In this document: positions 1-8,942 of the stretch, in pieces
Numbering within the stretch: position 1 is the first letter of the stretch
How the letters are laid out: each line of letters starts with the position of its first letter
From: Bryobacterales bacterium
GTDB taxonomy: Bacteria > Acidobacteriota > Terriglobia > Bryobacterales > Bryobacteraceae
Assembly (NCBI GenBank): GCA_020847045.1
Contig: JADLCT010000014.1
Span: 1-64,000, forward strand
Length of the DNA: 64,000 nt
Direction of reading: 5' to 3'
Notes under the pieces: generated by a model
What the model saw: the letters and a program-made list of their open reading frames with translations, nothing else
Told to the model about the DNA's origin: nothing
Database searches by the model: none
Position numbers and translations under genes: made by a program

Positions 1-136
1 CGGTGGCCAGCGCCGCCTCCACCGCCGCGCGCGATCGCGGCCGTCCGGCGGAGAGCGGCATGAGCAGGTGCGGAAACAGCGCCGTGTTCTTCATGGGAAT
101 CACGGGCAGGGTCAGAATGGATTCTTGTTTGCTCAT
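1..136 (-). CDS. lon: Lon protease (ATP-dependent, N-terminal fragment)
   Basis: Only the first 45 codons lie in the window; the gene runs off the left edge. The visible protein begins MSKQESILTLPVIPMKNTAL and continues with FPHLLMPLSAGRPRSRAAVE, which matches the start of the Lon substrate-binding (LAN) domain, where LPVIPL-N-VLFPG-LMPL-VGR-RS is typical. Lon is a cytosolic AAA+ serine protease that degrades misfolded and regulatory proteins. It follows clpB on the same strand with a 21-base gap, so the two quality-control genes are probably co-transcribed. The ATPase and protease domains are outside the window, so intactness cannot be judged. The family call rests on a short stretch. Confidence 0.8.
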   Translation of the reverse strand, partial: MSKQESILTLPVIPMKNTALFPHLLMPLSAGRPRSRAAVEAALAT

Positions 137-157
137 GTGGCTCCTCTCGTTGCCCTG

Positions 158-2791
158 TTAGATGCGCGCGGCGGGCTCTTCGCTTCGTTTCGCTTCGAAG
201 ACAAGTTCGCCGCCGGCGGCGCCGGCCACCACGGTTTGGCCGTCGCGCACCGCTCCGGCCAGGATCTTGCGGGCCAGCGGAGTCTCCAATTGCCGTTGCA
301 GGGCGCGCTTCAGAGGCCGCGCGCCATAGCCGGGCTCGTAGCCGGACTCCACCAGGTGATCCACGGCGGCCCCGGTAAGTTCCAGTTGAATGTGGCGTTC
401 GGCCAGCCGGCGGCGCAGTCCGTCGAGTTGGATCTCGATGATCCGTTTCAGATGCGACTGATCCAGCGCGTGGAAGACGATCGTCTCGTCGACCCGGTTT
501 AGAAATTCAGGCCGGAAATGGGCCCGCATCTCCTCGATGACGGCCTGCCGCATACGGTCGAATTCAGCAGTACCCGCGTGGCCGCGGAACTCCAGCACGC
601 GGTGGCTGCCGATGTTCGAGGTCATGATGATCAGCGTGTTCTTGAAATCGACCACGCGGCCCTGGCCATCCGTCAACCGCCCGTCGTCGAGAATCTGCAG
701 CATCACGTTGAAGACGTCGGGGTGGGCCTTTTCGATCTCGTCGAACAGGATCACCGAGTAGGGCCGGCGGCGCACGGCTTCGGTTAACTGCCCGCCCTCG
801 TCATAGCCGACATATCCGGGAGGCGCGCCGATGAGACGCGCGACGTTGTGCTTTTCCTGGTACTCACTCAGGTCGATGCGAATCATCGCGTGCTCGTCGT
901 CGAACAGGGACTGGGCCAGCGCGCGGGCCAGCTCCGTCTTGCCGACGCCGGTCGGTCCCAGGAAGATAAAGCTGCCGATGGGACGGCGAGGGTCCTTCAG
1001 CCCGGCGCGAGCGCGCAGCACGGCCTCGGCCACGGCGGTCACAGCGGCCTCCTGGCCCACCACGCGTTGATGAAGCTGATCTTCCAGATGGAGGAGCTTC
1101 TGCAATTCGCCTTCGAGCAGCTTCGAAACGGGTACGCCCGTCCAGCGGCTGACCACCTCGGCGATGTCCTCCTCGTCCACCTCTTCCTTGATTAAGCGCG
1201 GGCCGGCCGAGGAGGCCTTGGCGATCTCCGACTCGGCCGCTTTCAACTCGCGCTCCAGCGCGGTCAGAGTGCCGTACTTCAATTCGGCGGCTTTGTTCAG
1301 ATCGTAGGCGCGCTCGGCCTTCTCGATCTCCACGCGCACCTGCTCCATGCGCTCGCGCAACGTGCGGAGCTTGCCGATGGCCTCTTTCTCCGTCTGCCAG
1401 CGCGCCTGAAGCGCCTGTGTGGTGGCTTTCAACTCGGCCAGCTCGCGCTCCAGCTTGGCCAGACGTTCGCGGGATGCCTGGTCGCTCTCCTTCTTCAGAG
1501 CCTCGCGCTCGATCTCCAGTTGCATGCCGCGGCGCATGGCCTCGTCCAGCTCCGACGGCATCGAATCGATCTCGGTGCGCAAACGCGCCGCCGACTCATC
1601 CACCAGGTCGATGGCCTTGTCCGGCAGGAACCGGTCCGTGATGTAGCGGTTGGACAGCACGGCGGCCGACACCAGCGCCGAATCCTTGATGCGCACGCCA
1701 TGATGGATCTCGTAGCGCTCGCGCAAGCCGCGCAAAATCGAGATCGTGTCCTCGACGCTCGGCTGATCCACCAGCACGGGCTGGAAGCGGCGTTCGAGAG
1801 CGGCGTCCTTTTCGATGTGCTTGCGGTACTCGTCCAGCGTGGTGGCGCCGATGCAGTGCAGTTCGCCGCGCGCCAGCATGGGCTTCAACAGGTTGCCGGC
1901 GTCCATGGCGCCTTCGGCCTTGCCCGCGCCCACCACGGTGTGCAATTCGTCGATGAACAGCACTATCTCTCCGTTGGCCTCCTGCACCTCCTTGAGCACG
2001 GCCTTCAGCCGCTCCTCGAACTCGCCACGGAACTTCGCCCCGGCGATCAGCGCGCCCATGTCGAGCGAAATGATCTTCCTGTCCTTCAACCCCTCGGGTA
2101 CGTCGCCGCGCATGATGCGCTGGGCGAGCCCCTCGGCGATGGCCGTCTTGCCCACGCCCGGCTCGCCGATCAGCACCGGATTGTTCTTCGTGCGGCGCGA
2201 TAGCACCTGGATGACGCGGCGGATCTCCTCGTCGCGGCCGATCACGGGATCGAGCTTGCCTTGCGCCGCCAGCGCCGTCAGGTCGCGGCCATACTTTTCC
2301 AGCGACTGGTAGGTGGCTTCGGGGTTCTGATTCGTCACGCGCTGGCTTCCGCGCACCTCCTGCAAGGTTCGCAACAGGCGGTCGCGCGTGAGGCCGAATG
2401 TTTTCAAGGCGCGTCCCGCCGCGCCGGTGTCGTCCACGGCGGCCAGCAGGAGGTGTTCCACGGAGATGTAGTCGTCCTTGAGCTTCTTTGCTTCGCTTTC
2501 GGCGGCCACCAGCAGTTTCTGCAAGCGTCCGGTGAGGTAGATCTGGTCGGCCGGCGAGCCGGAGACCGACACCTTGGGCATTCTGTCGAGTTCTGTCGAA
2601 AGTTGCCGGTGGAGTTCAGGCAGAGGGACGTTGGCTTTCAGGAGAATAGCCGGAGCGAGGCCCTCGGGCTGCTCCAGCAGGGCGACGAGCAGGTGTTCGA
2701 CGTCGATCTGCTGGTGGCTGTGCCGGACAGCCAGGGACTGCGCCGAACGGACGGCTTCCTGAAGTTTTTCGGTGAAACGATTGATGTCCAT
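158..2791 (-). CDS. clpB: ATP-dependent disaggregase ClpB
   Basis: ClpB is a hexameric AAA+ chaperone that pulls proteins out of aggregates together with DnaK/DnaJ/GrpE. The 877-residue product has the usual ClpB length and order: Clp N-domain repeats (about 1-145), first AAA+ domain with Walker A GEPGVGKT at 209-216 and Walker B FIDELHT, the long middle coiled coil rich in E/K/R (about 415-525) that separates ClpB from ClpA/ClpC, and a second AAA+ domain with GPTGVGKT near 612-619. I start at [13 protein letters not shown] because it matches the family N-terminus and has a GGAG nine bases upstream; an ATG nine codons earlier would add an atypical extension. lon follows at 21 bases. The upstream AT-rich operator-like region suggests heat-shock control. 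Confidence 0.96.
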   Translation of the reverse strand: MDINRFTEKLQEAVRSAQSLAVRHSHQQIDVEHLLVALLEQPEGLAPAILLKANVPLPELHRQLSTELDRMPKVSVSGSPADQIYLTGRLQKLLVAAESEAKKLKDDYISVEHLLLAAVDDTGAAGRALKTFGLTRDRLLRTLQEVRGSQRVTNQNPEATYQSLEKYGRDLTALAAQGKLDPVIGRDEEIRRVIQVLSRRTKNNPVLIGEPGVGKTAIAEGLAQRIMRGDVPEGLKDRKIISLDMGALIAGAKFRGEFEERLKAVLKEVQEANGEIVLFIDELHTVVGAGKAEGAMDAGNLLKPMLARGELHCIGATTLDEYRKHIEKDAALERRFQPVLVDQPSVEDTISILRGLRERYEIHHGVRIKDSALVSAAVLSNRYITDRFLPDKAIDLVDESAARLRTEIDSMPSELDEAMRRGMQLEIEREALKKESDQASRERLAKLERELAELKATTQALQARWQTEKEAIGKLRTLRERMEQVRVEIEKAERAYDLNKAAELKYGTLTALERELKAAESEIAKASSAGPRLIKEEVDEEDIAEVVSRWTGVPVSKLLEGELQKLLHLEDQLHQRVVGQEAAVTAVAEAVLRARAGLKDPRRPIGSFIFLGPTGVGKTELARALAQSLFDDEHAMIRIDLSEYQEKHNVARLIGAPPGYVGYDEGGQLTEAVRRRPYSVILFDEIEKAHPDVFNVMLQILDDGRLTDGQGRVVDFKNTLIIMTSNIGSHRVLEFRGHAGTAEFDRMRQAVIEEMRAHFRPEFLNRVDETIVFHALDQSHLKRIIEIQLDGLRRRLAERHIQLELTGAAVDHLVESGYEPGYGARPLKRALQRQLETPLARKILAGAVRDGQTVVAGAAGGELVFEAKRSEEPAARI

Positions 2792-2859
2792 ATGCTGTGC
2801 TCCGTAACAGGAGGCCACGCGGGGGAATCAAATCCCAGCAGGGCTGTCCTGGTGGCAGG

Positions 2860-2930
2860 ATAACACATGAGTATTGTGATATTCAAGAATATGAGTGCTA
2901 TGTTATCAATAAATGTTCGTGCAAAGCCTA
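2860..2930. promoter_or_regulatory. AT-rich divergent control region with palindrome upstream of clpB
   Basis: The 196-base gap between clpB and the divergent phosphatase gene contains an AT-rich island that stands out from its GC-rich surroundings. At 2879-2892 lies the inverted repeat ATATTC-AA-GAATAT, and a direct repeat ATGAGT occurs at 2867-2872 and 2891-2896, one copy on each side. On the minus strand TTGAAT and TGTTAT hexamers are present but their 15-base spacing is short, so the exact promoter is unclear. An operator for a heat-shock regulator is a reasonable inference because clpB lies downstream. The repeat is not a clear match to the HspR (HAIR) or CIRCE consensus. Confidence 0.5.
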
Positions 2931-2987
2931 TTTCTCGCGCCGTTCGACAACCCCATGCCTGCCATGACACACTAGTAGCCCCGTAAC

Positions 2988-3779
2988 ATGCTTGTTTTCT
3001 TCACAGACCTGGACGGCACCCTCCTCGACCACGATACCTATGACTGGCAACCCGCCCGCCACGCCATCCGGCGCATCCAAACAGGTGGACACGCCCTGAT
3101 CCTGTGCACCAGCAAGTCCTTGGCCGAGGTGGCGGCGCTGTGGCGCGCGATGGGCCTGGCCGATCCGGTCATCGTCGAGAACGGCGGGGCGATCTGCCTT
3201 CCTCCGCGGTATTTCGGAGAGACGCTGCCAGCAGCCGTAGTGCGCGGCGGCTGGGAGGTGCTCGAATTGGGCGCGCCATACCCCGAACTGGTGCGGGCGC
3301 TCGGCGAGGCGGCCGGAGTGAGCGGCGTGGCTGTGCGCGGTTTCTCCCAGATGGACACCGCCGAGGTGGCGCTCAGGACGGGCCTCCCGCTGGAAACGGC
3401 GCGCCTGGCGCACCAGCGAGAGTTCGACGAGCCGTTCGTGGTGGAGGAGGGCGACCCCGCGCTCCTGTGCGCAGCCATTGAACATCTGGGCTACTCCTGG
3501 ACGCGGGGTGGACGGTTCTTTCACATCCTGCGCGGCTGCGACAAAGCGAAAGCCGTACGGCGTCTGGCCGCGCTCTTCCGGGACCACCGCTCCGTCGCAC
3601 GCACGGTGGGCCTGGGAGACGGCCTGAACGACGCCGGCTTCCTGCGTGAAACCGGATCGGCGTGGCTGCTCCCCTCGCGGCAGACGGAGGAACTGGCGAG
3701 GCTCACGCCTGGCGCGCGCGTGGCGCCGGCGAAGGGCCCGGCGGGATGGGCTCAGGCAGTGGAGCGGGAACTGGCGTGA
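2988..3779 (+). CDS. gpgP: HAD-IIB phosphatase, glucosyl-/mannosyl-3-phosphoglycerate phosphatase
   Basis: Predicted cytosolic phosphatase that removes phosphate from glucosyl-3-phosphoglycerate (or the mannosyl form) to give glucosylglycerate, a compatible solute. The 263-residue protein opens with the HAD motif I DLDGTLLD (nucleophile D7, acid D9), has motif II in LCTSKS, the family signature IVENGGAI after it, and motif IV GLGDGLNDAGFL near the C-terminus. The cap between motifs II and III and the length fit the MPGP/YedP subfamily. Its partner gpgS lies convergently and the last 28 bases overlap. Because that synthase is of the glucosyl type, I favour GpgP over MpgP; the phosphatase sequence alone would not decide this. 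Confidence 0.82.
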   Translation: MLVFFTDLDGTLLDHDTYDWQPARHAIRRIQTGGHALILCTSKSLAEVAALWRAMGLADPVIVENGGAICLPPRYFGETLPAAVVRGGWEVLELGAPYPELVRALGEAAGVSGVAVRGFSQMDTAEVALRTGLPLETARLAHQREFDEPFVVEEGDPALLCAAIEHLGYSWTRGGRFFHILRGCDKAKAVRRLAALFRDHRSVARTVGLGDGLNDAGFLRETGSAWLLPSRQTEELARLTPGARVAPAKGPAGWAQAVERELA

Positions 3780-5008
3780 TGGCTTAACGGGCCTGTGCCC
3801 GGAACCTGCATGTCGGCGGTGACGCGGAGCAGCCGCGAGTTGAAGTCGGGGACCGCGCTCAGCACGCGGATCCAGTTGGAGATTTGCGGGAGTGCGAGCG
3901 GGTCCGTGGTGAACTCCTGGGCTGCGTCGCGGACGCTGCGGGCGAAGGCGTTCAGGGCCAGGTTCTCCTGGTGCAGGTCGAAATCGAGTCCGTTGATGGT
4001 GGCGTCGGCGTGGTAGCGGCGCACGGTGTCCTCGGCGAACCGGGTGTAGAAGACTTCGAGCGTGCGGAAGTGGTGTGTCGTCAGCACGGTGCCCTGCTGG
4101 GCCAGGGTGCGGAACAGGTGCTTGGCGATGTCGCAGGTCATGCGCCGGAGGCCGCGGGAGGTGTCCTCGGGTGAGAGATCCTGGTGTTTATGTTCGTAGT
4201 TCTCGGCGATGTCCACCTGCGCGATGCTGCCCAGGGCGCAACTGCGGTACACCTCGGAGAGAACGCCGATTTCCAGCCCCCAGTCCGACGGGATGCGGAT
4301 GATGCGCGCCAGGTCGGCATTCATCACGAACTCGCCCGACAGTGCGTAGCGGAAGCTGTCGAGAAAGCGCAGGTAGGGGTTCTCCTCCAACATCGACTGA
4401 ATGGCGCGTACGATGGGCGAGAAAAAGAGGCGCGTCACGCGGCCATGCATCCGGTTCGAGGTGCGGGCATAGTACGCCTTGCAGAACTCCAGCCCCAGGT
4501 TGGGGTGCGCCACCGGGTAAATGAGACGGTTCAGCATCTGGCGGGTGTAGTTGGTGATGTCGCAATCGTGCAGAGCGATGACATCCACGTCGCCCGCGGC
4601 AAGCAGATAACCCAGCGACAGCCAGCAGGTGCGGCCTTTGCCGTAGTCGCCGATGCGGACGCCCTGTTCGGTAAGCTGGTTCAGCAGTCCGGTGATGCGC
4701 GGATCCTCCACCCAAATGGCCGTAACAGGCGTGCGAAAGCCGTCGAAGAAAGCCCGGGCGCGCATGTATTCTTCGTAACTGCACTTGCCAATGGCGACGA
4801 CGATGCGGCCCAGGTAATCCACTTCGCGCAACTCGTCACAGATGATCTTCATGGCTGGCGTCTCAAATTCGCTGTATAGCGCCGGCAGCACCAGTCCCAC
4901 GGGCCGGTACGGGCGGAAGGCGCGCAGTTCGACCTCCAGGTGATCGCCGCCGCTGCTGCTGAGCTTGTGGAGGGTGGTGATCACGCCGGGCTGAAAGAAA
5001 TCCGCCAT
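3752..5008 (-). CDS. gpgS: Glucosyl-3-phosphoglycerate synthase (GT81-type)
   Basis: Predicted retaining glycosyltransferase joining glucose from an NDP-sugar to 3-phosphoglycerate, the first step of glucosylglycerate synthesis. The 418-residue product carries the nucleotide-sugar DxD motif as D148-C-D150 in IALHDCDITNY, a donor-site region with GKGRTCWLSLGY, and the acceptor/active-site block ALSGEFVMNADLARIIRIPS followed by WGLEIGVLSEVY. These are features of bacterial and archaeal GpgS of the Persephonella/Methanococcoides type rather than of MpgS. The final 9 codons (about 28 bases) overlap the convergent phosphatase gene, so the C-terminal tail is probably dispensable. The start ATG is only 14 bases from the ATG of the divergent hydrolase gene. 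Confidence 0.85.
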   Translation of the reverse strand: MADFFQPGVITTLHKLSSSGGDHLEVELRAFRPYRPVGLVLPALYSEFETPAMKIICDELREVDYLGRIVVAIGKCSYEEYMRARAFFDGFRTPVTAIWVEDPRITGLLNQLTEQGVRIGDYGKGRTCWLSLGYLLAAGDVDVIALHDCDITNYTRQMLNRLIYPVAHPNLGLEFCKAYYARTSNRMHGRVTRLFFSPIVRAIQSMLEENPYLRFLDSFRYALSGEFVMNADLARIIRIPSDWGLEIGVLSEVYRSCALGSIAQVDIAENYEHKHQDLSPEDTSRGLRRMTCDIAKHLFRTLAQQGTVLTTHHFRTLEVFYTRFAEDTVRRYHADATINGLDFDLHQENLALNAFARSVRDAAQEFTTDPLALPQISNWIRVLSAVPDFNSRLLRVTADMQVPGTGPLSHHASSRSTA

Positions 5009-5022
5009 GATTAGAGTTTATT

Positions 5023-7065
5023 ATGCGAATCGTTAAACCAGCCTTTTTTCTTTGGTTCATGGCGGTATTGCAAGCCGGCCCCTACCCCGGCACGTCACCC
5101 TTGGAGGAGAGCGGCGATCAGGCGGCAATGATGCTGGATGGCATGCACGCCTGGCTCGACCGTGAACTCCGGGCGGTGGCGGGAGCAGGCCCGGCCCCGG
5201 ACGTGGACGCGAACCGCCAGGCGCTGGCTATGGCGCTGGGCGTTACGGGGAAGCGCACGCGGTTTGAAGAGCCGGAGCGCTATCAGCAACTGGGCGCGGC
5301 GGGTGGCGTAACCATGTGGGTTGCGCGCTGGCCCGTTCTCAACGAGGCGCGCGCCGACTTGACCGCGGAAGGCGTTCTGTTGGAGCCGGCTGGGCCGCCT
5401 CGCTGCCAGGTGGTGGCGCTGCCGAACTTTGGCCTGGAGCCGGAACAGTTGGCGGGGCTCGCGCCTGGACTGCCGTTGGAGGAGCAATGGGCGCGGCGAT
5501 GGGCCGCGGCCGGCTGCGCCGTTCTGGTCCTGCCGGTGCTGGACCGGACATCCACCTACAACGCATCGCTCGGCGTGCGGCCATCCACACTCACCCATCG
5601 CGAATATCTCTACCGGATGTCCTACCAGATGGGACGGCATCCAATCGGCTACGAGGTGGAAAAGGTGCTGGCCGCCGTGGACTGGATGACGCGGCGCGCG
5701 CCCCAGGCACCGGTCGGGGTAGCAGGCGAAGGCGACGGCGGCCTGTTGGCGCTGTTTTCCCTGGCATTGGACGAGCGTCTCCGCGCGGGAGCCTTGAATG
5801 GCTACGAACCGCCGGATGAGGCCGTCTGGCAGCAGCCGGTGGACCGGAACGTGTTCGGGCTGTTGCGCTACGCCAGCCCGGCGAAAGTGCGCCAGATGAT
5901 CGAGCCGCGGAGGCTGGCCTTGGGCGCAACGGCGCTGCAGTCACTGCTGCGCGAACTGGGCGTGAAGGAGCCGCCGGCGGTGGGGGAGCCAGCCTTGGCG
6001 TTGGGGCAGGTGGACACGGCGCGACGGCAACGGCGGCAGTTCGTCGAAATGGTGAACTTTACGCAGGCGCTGGTGCGCGCCGCCGATGGAGAACGCGCGC
6101 GGTACTGGAAGGCGTACAACCGTTCGAAGCCCGAGACCTTGGAGCCCTATCGGGAGAGCTTCGCCGAGTTCATCGGAAAGCTGCCGGTGGAGCGGCCGGC
6201 CCAACCGGTGCGGTCGCGGCAGATCTATGACACGCCCGCGTTCGAGGGCTGGGAGGTGAAGCTGCCGGTCACCGGCGAGGTGTTCGCCTACGGCGTGCTG
6301 CTGATGCCCAAGGGCATGAAACAGGGCGAGCGCCGTCCGCTGGTCGTGGCGCAGCACGGCCTGGAGGGGCGGCCGCAGCTTCTTGTGGACCCAGGTACGG
6401 ACGAGTATTCAAAACTCACATACGGGGCCTTTGCGGCCCGGCTGGCTGAACGCGGCTACATTGTCTACGCACCGCAGAATCCGTACATCCTCGGCGACCG
6501 CTTCCGCCAGGCGCAACGCAAAGCGAATCCGCTGGGACTGACCTTCTTCAGCTTCGCCGTGGCCCAGCACCGCCGGGCACTCGACTGGTTGAAGACGTTG
6601 CCCGCGGTGGATGAAACAAGAATTGGTTTTTATGGTTTGAGCTATGGAGGCTTTTCGGCAATGCGCCTGCCCGTGCTGCTCGGCGAGTATTCGGCCGTTG
6701 TCTGTTCCGGCAACTTCAACGAGTGGACCTGGAAGACCACCAGCATCGACGTTCCGTTCAGCTACATGTTCACCCCCGAGTATGAAATGCCCGAGTTCGG
6801 CCAGGGGACGCGGTTCGGCCACTTCGAGATGGCCCGGATGATCGCCCCCCGTCCGTTTCTGGTGGAACGCGGCCATCGCGACGGCGTGGGCATCGACGAA
6901 TGGGTGGCCTACGAGTTCGCCAAGGTCGCGCGGCACTACCGTGAGTCGGGCATCCCCGAACGGGCCGCCATCGCCTACTTCGACGGCATTCACCGCATCG
7001 AGGGGACCGAGGCGTTCCGCTTCCTCGACCGCTGGCTGCGCTGGACGCCCAACTCTCAGAAGTAG
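5023..7065 (+). CDS. Exported alpha/beta hydrolase of the dienelactone-hydrolase/acetyl-xylan-esterase type
   Basis: A 680-residue protein with an N-terminal signal-like hydrophobic stretch (residues 7-18) and a C-terminal alpha/beta-hydrolase domain. The nucleophile elbow is GLSYGG with Ser540. A likely catalytic His657 lies in GIHRIEG, and an acidic residue in the ERGHRDGV loop could complete the triad. Residues about 60-250 look like a second, degenerate hydrolase module in which the elbow reads GEGDGG, lacking serine. Substrate cannot be deduced; esterases of glycans or peptidases of the S9 fold are both possible. Translation starts 14 bases from the divergent gpgS start. Its 3' end overlaps the next, convergent gene by 10 bases. 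The codons around the nucleophile are unusually AT-rich. Confidence 0.7.
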   Translation: MRIVKPAFFLWFMAVLQAGPYPGTSPLEESGDQAAMMLDGMHAWLDRELRAVAGAGPAPDVDANRQALAMALGVTGKRTRFEEPERYQQLGAAGGVTMWVARWPVLNEARADLTAEGVLLEPAGPPRCQVVALPNFGLEPEQLAGLAPGLPLEEQWARRWAAAGCAVLVLPVLDRTSTYNASLGVRPSTLTHREYLYRMSYQMGRHPIGYEVEKVLAAVDWMTRRAPQAPVGVAGEGDGGLLALFSLALDERLRAGALNGYEPPDEAVWQQPVDRNVFGLLRYASPAKVRQMIEPRRLALGATALQSLLRELGVKEPPAVGEPALALGQVDTARRQRRQFVEMVNFTQALVRAADGERARYWKAYNRSKPETLEPYRESFAEFIGKLPVERPAQPVRSRQIYDTPAFEGWEVKLPVTGEVFAYGVLLMPKGMKQGERRPLVVAQHGLEGRPQLLVDPGTDEYSKLTYGAFAARLAERGYIVYAPQNPYILGDRFRQAQRKANPLGLTFFSFAVAQHRRALDWLKTLPAVDETRIGFYGLSYGGFSAMRLPVLLGEYSAVVCSGNFNEWTWKTTSIDVPFSYMFTPEYEMPEFGQGTRFGHFEMARMIAPRPFLVERGHRDGVGIDEWVAYEFAKVARHYRESGIPERAAIAYFDGIHRIEGTEAFRFLDRWLRWTPNSQK

Positions 7066-8942
7066 TACTTCGTCTTCTTGGCCCAATCGCTGTTCGGGTA
7101 CAGGCGGTGCAGGGTCTGGAACGCCGCCTTGGAAGCCGCAGTGGTGGAGTCGTCCGTGCACCCATACCGCGTGCTGCGCACGGCCAGGTGGAGCAACTCC
7201 GCGTTCCGCGCATCCTTCGGCGCGGCGGCCACCAGTTGCACGGCGCGGCGGGCGAGCCATGTGGGCGCTGAGGGCATGGCGCGCAGCGCGGCCAGCTCTT
7301 TGTTCGCCTCGGCGCGCCCGGCGGCGGTCAGCCAGGGCTGTGTGGCGATCAGGTCATGCTCGTCCCAGGCGCACCACCAGTTGGCCCGGTACTCGTCGAT
7401 CTCTGATGGAGTTTCGGGGCGGCGGTCGATTCCCGCAATGACGTAGGGCCGCTGGGCGGGTGTCTTGAGCAGTGTGTAGATCTCGTCGTAGCCGCCGCCT
7501 GAAAACAGGATCTCGCGCGTCCGGACAGCGTTGGCGAGTTGCGCGCGCAGGTTCGCCGGCAGCTTGGGGTCGGCCGCGGCACGCCGGAGTACGCTCAGGG
7601 GGAGGCCCCGGTTGGCCGCCGCCGCCGCATCGCCGTCAAATAGCGGAACGGGCTTCTCGATGGGTTCGGCCGCGGATTCCATCTCCCAGGTGGAAGCCAG
7701 GGGCGTACGCGGCGCAAAGGCAATCCAGTCGCCGTAATCCCGCGCCACGGTGAGCCTCTGTTTGCGAAACGCATTTTGCGCGGAGAGCGGCAGGCCGCTC
7801 AGTGCGAGCGCGGCGTCGAGCTCCTGGCGGGCGGTGGCCGTGTCCTTGTCCGCCAGCAGCAGGCGCACGCGGTGAAAGCGCGTGGTGGCATACGCCGGTG
7901 AGCCTGAGGGCACGCCGCGCGCCGCTTCCAGAAGCTCGGCGTTGGCCGCACCGCCTGGTTTGGCGTGCATCAGCGCGGCCACCAGCCAGGCGGGTTTGCG
8001 GGACTGCCTCCAGCGCGCCGCCGCATCGCCCTCGCCGGATTGCACGGCGGCGATCCACTCGGTCATTTCGTCGCCCGTGAATGTGGCGTTCTCGCGGTCG
8101 AGCAGCCATGTGTAGTCGGTGAGAGACCGCGCGAAGATCTCCTCTTGTTTGGGGTCGTTCAACCGTCCCGCCAGTTCGGCGCGGTATTCGGCCGGGCGCA
8201 GGCGGCTGGCGAGAAAGCCAAGGAGGGGCTGGCCGCCCAGCTTGCGGAGTTCCGTTTCAGCGCGCCGCAGGACGGCATTGTCCTGCGGCCCGATGGTGCC
8301 CCGGCGAATCAGACAGCGGACGGCAAGATACGGCTCTCCCAACGCCCGGAACTCCCGTTCGGCCACTTCGTACTTCATGGCGTAAAAGTTTGCGGCGGCA
8401 ATCTGATAGCGGCGCTCTCTGGCAACCGGCGCGGGCAGCCCAGCCTCGGGCGGTGCGGGAATGTGCTCGCCCTCGGCGCAATTGGAAAAGACGGTGTCCT
8501 GCGCGGCGCGCCACGACTTCACCGCCGCGCTGGAGGCCCCGTACTGTTTCGTGATCTCCGCTAGTTTCTCCCGGGCGCGGCGGAACGCATCGTCCGGACA
8601 GTTGAGGAAGCTCTGGTACTGGCCGCCGGGCACTTCACGCTCCACGCCAACGCCGCTCCAGGGGTCACGTGGTTCGGGCGGCGCAGGCTCACCTTTCGCG
8701 CGTTCGAAGGCGCGGCGTTCCACCGCTGTAAGCGGTTTGCCGTCCAGTGTGCGCCAGGCCACCACCAGGTACTTCCGCCAGTAACCGGGAGCAACAATGC
8801 CGAGCTTTCCCGAAACGTATTCGCCATCCGGAAATTGCGGGAAGCTTTCGTAGGTGAAGACGGCATCGGCGAAGAACGGCCCGCAGGAAAGGACAATGAG
8901 TGCGCCGGCGGCGCCGGCGAGTATGGCGCGTGTGAGTGTCAT
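7056..8942 (-). CDS. Putative lipoprotein of unknown function, last gene of the glpK-cytochrome operon
   Basis: I do not recognise a named domain in this 628-residue protein. I start it at MTLTRAILAGAAGALIVLSC because that ATG overlaps the stop of the upstream DUF3142 gene as ATGA, and because it gives a signal peptide ending in a lipobox-like VLSC with Cys20. After the signal come PFFADAVF and a Pro/Glu-rich segment, then a long helical region with TPR- or SEL1-like spacing (for example ARQELDAALALSGLPL, EANKELAALRAMPS). The C-terminus has HRLYPNSDWAKKTKYYF, reminiscent of tetratricopeptide outer-membrane lipoproteins. A peripheral envelope scaffold for the preceding gene products is a reasonable guess only. 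Confidence 0.7.
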   Translation of the reverse strand: MTLTRAILAGAAGALIVLSCGPFFADAVFTYESFPQFPDGEYVSGKLGIVAPGYWRKYLVVAWRTLDGKPLTAVERRAFERAKGEPAPPEPRDPWSGVGVEREVPGGQYQSFLNCPDDAFRRAREKLAEITKQYGASSAAVKSWRAAQDTVFSNCAEGEHIPAPPEAGLPAPVARERRYQIAAANFYAMKYEVAEREFRALGEPYLAVRCLIRRGTIGPQDNAVLRRAETELRKLGGQPLLGFLASRLRPAEYRAELAGRLNDPKQEEIFARSLTDYTWLLDRENATFTGDEMTEWIAAVQSGEGDAAARWRQSRKPAWLVAALMHAKPGGAANAELLEAARGVPSGSPAYATTRFHRVRLLLADKDTATARQELDAALALSGLPLSAQNAFRKQRLTVARDYGDWIAFAPRTPLASTWEMESAAEPIEKPVPLFDGDAAAAANRGLPLSVLRRAAADPKLPANLRAQLANAVRTREILFSGGGYDEIYTLLKTPAQRPYVIAGIDRRPETPSEIDEYRANWWCAWDEHDLIATQPWLTAAGRAEANKELAALRAMPSAPTWLARRAVQLVAAAPKDARNAELLHLAVRSTRYGCTDDSTTAASKAAFQTLHRLYPNSDWAKKTKYYF

